Origin: Pseudomonadota bacterium
GTDB taxonomy: Bacteria > Pseudomonadota > Gammaproteobacteria > Steroidobacterales > Steroidobacteraceae
Assembly: GCA_028067895.1 (NCBI GenBank)
Contig: JAPTUI010000665.1
Location: 1 to 10,078, forward strand
Reading direction: 5' to 3'
DNA: 10,078 nt
Part shown: piece by piece, positions 7,077 to 10,078 of the stretch
How the letters are laid out: each line of letters starts with the position of its first letter
Numbering within the stretch: the first letter of the stretch is position 1
Notes under the pieces: generated by a model
Seen by the model: only the letters and a program-made list of their open reading frames with translations
Told to the model about the DNA's origin: nothing
Database searches by the model: none
Translations under genes and position numbers: made by a program

Positions 7077-7492
7077 TGGACGTTGCGGCAGCCAAAATCG
7101 CCTCGATTGCCCGTTCCGTATCGCGGGCCCGCGCAGAATTTGCTGACGGCGGCGAGACCTTCCGGCAGAACTTCACGCGACAGGACGCTGCAATTCTGAA
7201 CGTCATGCGCGCCTGCGAGTCTGCAGTGGACCTGGCAAACATCGTGATACGGACGCGCAAGCTCGGGGTACCCAAGGAAATGCGAGGCAGCTTTGCGCTG
7301 CTCGAAGCGGGCCAACTCATCTCCCATGAGCTGAGTTCCAGACTCCAAAAGATGATCGGATTTCGCAATATCGCGGTCCACCAATACCAAGACCTCGACC
7401 TCAACATCGTCGATGCGGTGATCCGTGACGGACTCGAGGATCTACTCGAGTTTGCCGAAGTGATACGGCAGTATCTGCCCGCCGCGGGCTGA
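7076..7492 (+). CDS. hepT: HepT-type HEPN ribonuclease toxin
   Basis: The 138-residue helical protein has the HEPN active-site motif Rx4HxY: Arg97, His102 and Tyr104 in FRNIAVHQY. HepT toxins are metal-independent RNases that cleave RNA through the Arg/His pair; in the Shewanella oneidensis system the tyrosine beside the motif is modified with AMP by MntA, and the residue is conserved here at what I recall is the same number. ATG at 7076 overlaps the mntA stop (TGATG) and is preferred over TTG at 7073, which adds one residue. My count for 7201-7440 is about 57% G+C against roughly 70% in the lipid genes, a sign of foreign origin. All catalytic residues are intact, so the toxin should be active. 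The antitoxin-first gene order is common for this pair. Confidence 0.9.
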   Translation: MDVAAAKIASIARSVSRARAEFADGGETFRQNFTRQDAAILNVMRACESAVDLANIVIRTRKLGVPKEMRGSFALLEAGQLISHELSSRLQKMIGFRNIAVHQYQDLDLNIVDAVIRDGLEDLLEFAEVIRQYLPAAG

Positions 7493-7561
7493 CGGGTGGG
7501 AAGCGCTCAGCGCTGAAGCCACTCAAACGTTCTGCTGCGTCGAGCGCGGTGCAGATCGATG
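7493..7561. other. Short spacer between hepT and right repeat copy
   Basis: This 69-bp stretch ends the unique segment between the two direct repeats. It holds a short symmetrical motif, AGCGCTCAGCGCT at 7502-7514, with the palindrome TCAGCGCTGA at 7507-7516. There is no T-run, so termination after hepT is uncertain. The last three bases (7559-7561) are an ATG that is in frame with the truncated copy that follows. Confidence 0.4.
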
Positions 7562-7819
7562 CGCCAGATCGACCTCATCGTGCGCGTCGGCGAGCAGCTC
7601 GCCCGGACCGTCCGCCAACCCCTGGTCGGATTTGCGTTGCGCGCCGCCCGCGCACCGGCATACCTCGCCGGCTTCGGCACGCTGCAGGAGTTCCTGGAAC
7701 GAGGCTGCCAGGCATTCAGTCGCCTCGGCCGTGAGTTGTCGTTCCTCGACACGATCCGCGCGCGTGAATCCGCGCTCAGCGAAGCACTCGCGCGCGGCGA
7801 TGCGTGCCCGCTCGAGTGA
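7559..7819 (+). pseudogene. 5'-truncated copy of the FFLTDLYG gene (right direct repeat)
   Basis: Bases 7562-7819 repeat the last 85 codons of the FFLTDLYG gene, including a stop codon at the same place. The first 147 codons, including the FFLTDLYG motif, are missing. A chance ATG at 7559 opens an 86-residue frame (MRQIDLIVRVGEQL onward). Differences from the left copy before the last six codons are mainly silent, with F to C, S to R, T to S and T to A replacements. No frameshift or internal stop has accumulated. There is no clear ribosome site, so I read it as the displaced 3' end left after integration of the toxin-antitoxin segment, although expression as a small protein cannot be excluded. 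Confidence 0.8.
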
Positions 7820-7864
7820 CTCGCGACTCTTAGCGATACTGCCGAGCGACTCGACGTCGCCAGA

Positions 7865-8496
7865 TTACCGGACGGCAATCTCGACGATCCTCACACGGTC
7901 TTGTAGATCGACTCCGACCAGCCACACCGACGAGTAACGCACTTGCTGCACGGCATACACCTCCCAGCGACGGCCCTGACGCGCAAACCGCCCCCGCGCA
8001 GTCCCGTCCGGTCGTGGGCGATGCCGTGACGCAGCTCACCGAGGAACCTGATTGATTTCACCGGCCCCTGAGCCGCCAACTGCGCAGCAATGGACTCTCC
8101 TGTCGGCAGTGAGCCTGTCGGCACCGAGCCCGCGGGCGTGTTCCCGGTTGCCGTCTTGGAGAAGACCGCCAGCACCCCGCGCAGCATCCAGCGGACCGCC
8201 GTTGCGGCTCGCGGGACCCGCAATTCCCGATCGGCAGGCCCGAGCAGCCCGACGCGCCGGGCAACGGCCGCATAGGGCACGATGAGGATGGGCACGCCGA
8301 GCAGCAGCTGAGGCGGGGCGAATTCGATGCGCACCACCACCCAGAGCGGCTTGCCGAGCACCCGGTGCGCCTTGGGTTCAAACCGCCACTGCCGCGCCGC
8401 ATGTTCGGCCGCGCGGTCTAGGCGCTTCGAGCAAATCCCGCAAAGTGTCTGCTCACAGCCACGAGCGCGCGCCGGGAGTCTTGCCGGGCCCCTCAT
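7865..8496 (-). pseudogene. Degenerate ORF with TonB C-terminal-like segment
   Basis: A 201-codon frame is open from 8496 to 7891, but it looks composite. Residues 26-54 (RLDRAAEHAARQWRFEP, then GKPLWVVVRIEF) match the pattern of the TonB C-terminal domain, which contacts outer-membrane receptors; the proline-rich linker and membrane anchor expected before it are absent. After it comes a hydrophobic stretch (LLLGVPILIVPYAAVA) and a low-complexity GSVPTGSLPTG run. Near 8035-7865 another frame reads more like protein (RRWEVYAVQQVRYSSVWLVGVDLQDRV, ending at 7865), and near 8420-8460 a third frame reads more naturally upstream. I infer a frameshifted remnant of one or two genes. No ribosome site supports the 8496 start. 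A real but unfamiliar gene is the alternative. Confidence 0.35.
8099..8128. repeat. 15-bp tandem repeat, two copies
   Basis: CCTGTCGGCAGTGAG is followed directly by CCTGTCGGCACCGAG (two mismatches), and a more decayed third unit may follow at 8129-8143. On the minus strand the two units encode the repeated PTGSL/PAGSV-like run inside the degenerate TonB-like frame. The unit is a multiple of three, as expected for repeat expansion within coding sequence. Confidence 0.55.
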
Positions 8497-8626
8497 GGGT
8501 CGAACTCATTGCCCACACCCATGCTCAGACCGGCCGGAAGTCAGTCCCGCACCCTCAGGCGCAAAACGCAAGGAGGGCGTTTCGAACGGCCCCTTCGCCG
8601 CAGCGCAGCGGTCGCGGAGCCGGGGG
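8497..8626. terminator. Intergenic stretch with weak hairpin downstream of the AcuC-like gene
   Basis: I see no gene here. On the minus strand, 45 bases past the deacetylase stop, AAACGC and GCGTTT form a 6-bp stem around a 7-base loop (8564-8582), with GCGTTTT giving only a four-T run. This could be a weak Rho-independent terminator for the deacetylase gene. The stem is short and partly A/T, so the call is tentative. Confidence 0.2.
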
Positions 8627-9559
8627 TCACGACAGGGCTTCCACCACGCGGGTCCAGGCACGCGCCAGGTTGCGCCGGTTATACCCTCCCCCGCCCGTCG
8701 CGAGCACTCGCCCGCCACAGTGACGCTCGGCCAGCGCGCGCACACGTGCTGTGGCATGGGCATGTGCCTCTTCCGTATAGGCCAGATGCGTGATCGGATC
8801 TCCGCCGAGTGAATCCGCCCCGCATTGCAGCACGATCAGTTCCGGACGGCGCGCATCGAGGTAGCGCTCGACTTCCTCGAAGGCCTTGCGGAATTGGACA
8901 TCCGTGGCGCCCGGCGGCATCGGGATATTGAGCTTCGTGCCGGCCGCGCGACCCCGACCCGTCTCGCTGCGATCCCCGGTGCCCGGATACAGGAAGCGGC
9001 CGTCCTCGTGCAGATCGGCGAACGCAATGTCCGGATCCTCCTCGAACGCGTAAAACACCCCGTCGCCGTGGTGCGCATCGATATCGACATAGGCGATGCA
9101 AGCGAGGCCATGCCGGCGCCTCGCCGCCTCGATCGCGACACCGCAATCGTTGAAAACGCAGAACCCGGCCGCGTGATCCCGCCCCGCATGGTGCAAACCG
9201 GCGATGGGGACGAACGCCCGCCGCACCGGGCCCGCCATGATCTGCTCGAGCGCCTCGAGCACGGCGCCAACCACGTGGGCTGCCGCTTCATACACCCCCG
9301 GGAACGCCGGGGTGTCGCCGTCGTCGAGGAACCCCTGCCCGCTGCGGGACGCTTCGGCTACCCGTTCGAGGTATTCCGCGGTGTGGAAATACTCCAGTTC
9401 CGCCCGCGTCGCGGCACGCGGGGCGAGGCGAGTGAGGCCAGGCCAACAGGCCGAGCGCTCCAGCTCACGCAGAAACGCATCGTGCCGATCCTCCGCGAAT
9501 GGGTGGTTGCCCGGAAATCCGTAGGCAGCGATCGCAGGTCCCGATATCAGGATCGTCAT
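8627..9559 (-). CDS. Histone deacetylase/AcuC-family zinc deacetylase
   Basis: The 310-residue protein is a class I-type HDAC/AcuC/AphA superfamily deacetylase. The catalytic His pair is H123-H124 (GLHHAGRDHAAGFCVFND), the zinc ligands are Asp161 and His163 (DIDAHHGDG) and Asp249 (CGADSLGGDP), and the transition-state tyrosine is Tyr293 (GGGGYN). Such enzymes remove acetyl or other acyl groups from lysine side chains, as AcuC does for acetyl-CoA synthetase, or from small amides. There is no signal peptide, so it is cytoplasmic. The start at 9559 is chosen because the family motif begins just after it; the open frame extends to 9745 but those 62 residues are Arg/Ser-rich and cross the promoter. 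No acuA or acs gene is nearby, so its substrate is unknown. Confidence 0.9.
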   Translation of the reverse strand: MTILISGPAIAAYGFPGNHPFAEDRHDAFLRELERSACWPGLTRLAPRAATRAELEYFHTAEYLERVAEASRSGQGFLDDGDTPAFPGVYEAAAHVVGAVLEALEQIMAGPVRRAFVPIAGLHHAGRDHAAGFCVFNDCGVAIEAARRRHGLACIAYVDIDAHHGDGVFYAFEEDPDIAFADLHEDGRFLYPGTGDRSETGRGRAAGTKLNIPMPPGATDVQFRKAFEEVERYLDARRPELIVLQCGADSLGGDPITHLAYTEEAHAHATARVRALAERHCGGRVLATGGGGYNRRNLARAWTRVVEALS

Positions 9560-9589
9560 GAAGGGGGTTCTCGCACTGCGCGAGGCCGC

Positions 9590-9618
9590 AGTTGACCGCC
9601 CAGCCCCTGACCTGTCAA
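9590..9618 (-). promoter_or_regulatory. Sigma70-type promoter for the AcuC-like gene
   Basis: On the minus strand a perfect TTGACA -35 box (9613-9618) is followed after exactly 17 bp by TCAACT (9590-9595), which matches four of six bases of the -10 consensus. Transcription would start near 9583, leaving a leader of about 24 bases before the ATG at 9559. This is the best promoter match I find in the window and supports the 9559 start. Confidence 0.55.
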
Positions 9619-9669
9619 TCGGGTGCGCAGTCCGGTCGATCTGATAGCGCTCTCTGCACGCCTGTCTCA

Positions 9670-9687
9670 GCGCGCCCTTAGGCGCGC
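9670..9687. repeat. GC-rich inverted repeat
   Basis: GCGCGCC and GGCGCGC are perfect 7-bp inverted repeats around CTTA. It lies upstream of the AcuC-like promoter in the 382-bp divergent intergenic region (9560-9941). There is no T-run on either side, so it is not an obvious terminator; it may be an operator or just a GC-rich palindrome. An A/T-rich patch follows at 9735-9770, which may contain promoter elements, but I cannot pick a convincing pair. Confidence 0.35.
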
Positions 9688-9857
9688 CGGATTGCGGCGG
9701 CGTTGCGCACCTGCTGCAGTGCACGCGAAGTAGACCGTAAAGCATTATTTATCATGGCTTAATCACTATCCTGCGAGCAGAATCCGCGCCGATCTCGACC
9801 TAGGTCACCGCACCATCGACACCGATCAGCGCATCTCATTTGGTCCGATCTTGCGAC

Positions 9858-9871
9858 TGATACCGCTATCA
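9858..9871. promoter_or_regulatory. LacI-type operator candidate upstream of secreted-protein gene
   Basis: TGATACCGCTATCA is a near-perfect 14-bp palindrome (half-sites TGATACC and TGATAGC, one mismatch) with the central CG typical of LacI-family operators that control sugar-use genes in proteobacteria. It lies about 70 bases before the ATG at 9942. The match to this operator class is from general knowledge; which regulator binds cannot be seen here. Confidence 0.4.
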
Positions 9872-9941
9872 TCGTATGGTGACGGCTGAGCTCGTGAGCA
9901 TGAAGCGCCGAGCGCCATCCGTACACCACTGGAGCCGCGCC

Positions 9942-10078
9942 ATGCATCGCCGATTGCGAACCCTTCTGGCAGCCACCGTGCTCGCCGCCCCGTTGTGCGC
10001 CCTCGGCGCCCCTGCGCACCCGCTGGCCCTCAAAGTGACCCGCAGCGGCTACCTGCGCGCCCCGGGCGTGAGCTTCAT
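9942..10078 (+). CDS. Secreted protein, N-terminal fragment, possible glycoside hydrolase
   Basis: Forty-five codons are visible before the right edge. The N-terminus is a classic Sec signal peptide: basic MHRRLR, hydrophobic TLLAATVLAAPLCAL, then a likely signal peptidase I cleavage after LGA (about residue 23). The mature start reads LALKVTRSGYLRAPGVSF, which resembles the first strand of secreted carbohydrate-active enzymes in Xanthomonas-like bacteria, but too little is present to name it. The start at 9942 is supported by GGAG at 9931-9934, 7 bases upstream; an in-frame ATG at 9900 would place 14 charged residues before the signal peptide. The LacI-type palindrome upstream fits a sugar-regulated gene (inference). 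Confidence 0.6.
   Translation, partial: MHRRLRTLLAATVLAAPLCALGAPAHPLALKVTRSGYLRAPGVSF

Noticed and set aside
6262..7819. Composite transposon or IS flanks around mntA-hepT
   Set aside because: The repeats are coding DNA of the neighbouring gene, in direct orientation, with no transposase, terminal inverted repeats or short target duplication.
8099..8143. CRISPR-like repeats
   Set aside because: The units are 15 bp, directly tandem without spacers, and lie within a coding-type frame.
8564..8582. Perfect Shine-Dalgarno-like AAGGAGG inside a hairpin loop on the plus strand
   Set aside because: No start codon or coding frame follows at a suitable distance; the hairpin was kept only as a weak terminator candidate for the opposite strand.
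8825..9595. Plus-strand open frame (256 codons) opposite the AcuC-like gene
   Set aside because: The minus strand has every catalytic residue of the HDAC family; the plus frame is its complement shadow.

Overview
The window is G+C-rich DNA (about 70% in most genes) with strong codon bias. It looks like a gammaproteobacterial chromosome, perhaps of the Nevskiales, Steroidobacterales or Xanthomonadales sort. That guess rests on the gene families only (a Marinobacter-type fatty acyl-CoA reductase, a PhaF/PhaI-type phasin, a MntA-HepT pair); no rRNA, tRNA or other marker is present.

Bases 1-6519 form a storage-lipid locus. A fatty acyl-CoA reductase (minus strand, cut by the left edge) and a wax ester synthase/diacylglycerol acyltransferase (WS/DGAT, plus strand) diverge from an 88-bp gap that holds a perfect 8-bp dyad. 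A cytoplasmic TPR-type protein follows on the minus strand. A tight plus-strand operon then carries a phasin, a patatin-like phospholipase, a membrane-anchored alpha/beta-hydrolase lipase and an uncharacterised protein with the motif FFLTDLYG. Together these cover making, coating and mobilising neutral-lipid or PHA inclusions.

Bases 6520-8626 are an accessory patch. A two-gene MntA-HepT toxin-antitoxin module of visibly lower G+C sits between two direct repeats of 258 bp. The left repeat is the 3' end of the FFLTDLYG gene; the right repeat is a 5'-truncated second copy of the same segment, exactly 1300 bp away and about 93% identical. The layout resembles an element that entered the 3' end of a gene and restored it with its own version. 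Beyond it lies a degenerate minus-strand reading frame with a TonB C-terminal-like stretch.

Bases 8627-10078 hold a class I histone deacetylase/AcuC-family deacetylase (minus strand) with a good sigma70-type promoter, then a 382-bp intergenic region with a LacI-type operator candidate, then the start of a secreted protein cut by the right edge.
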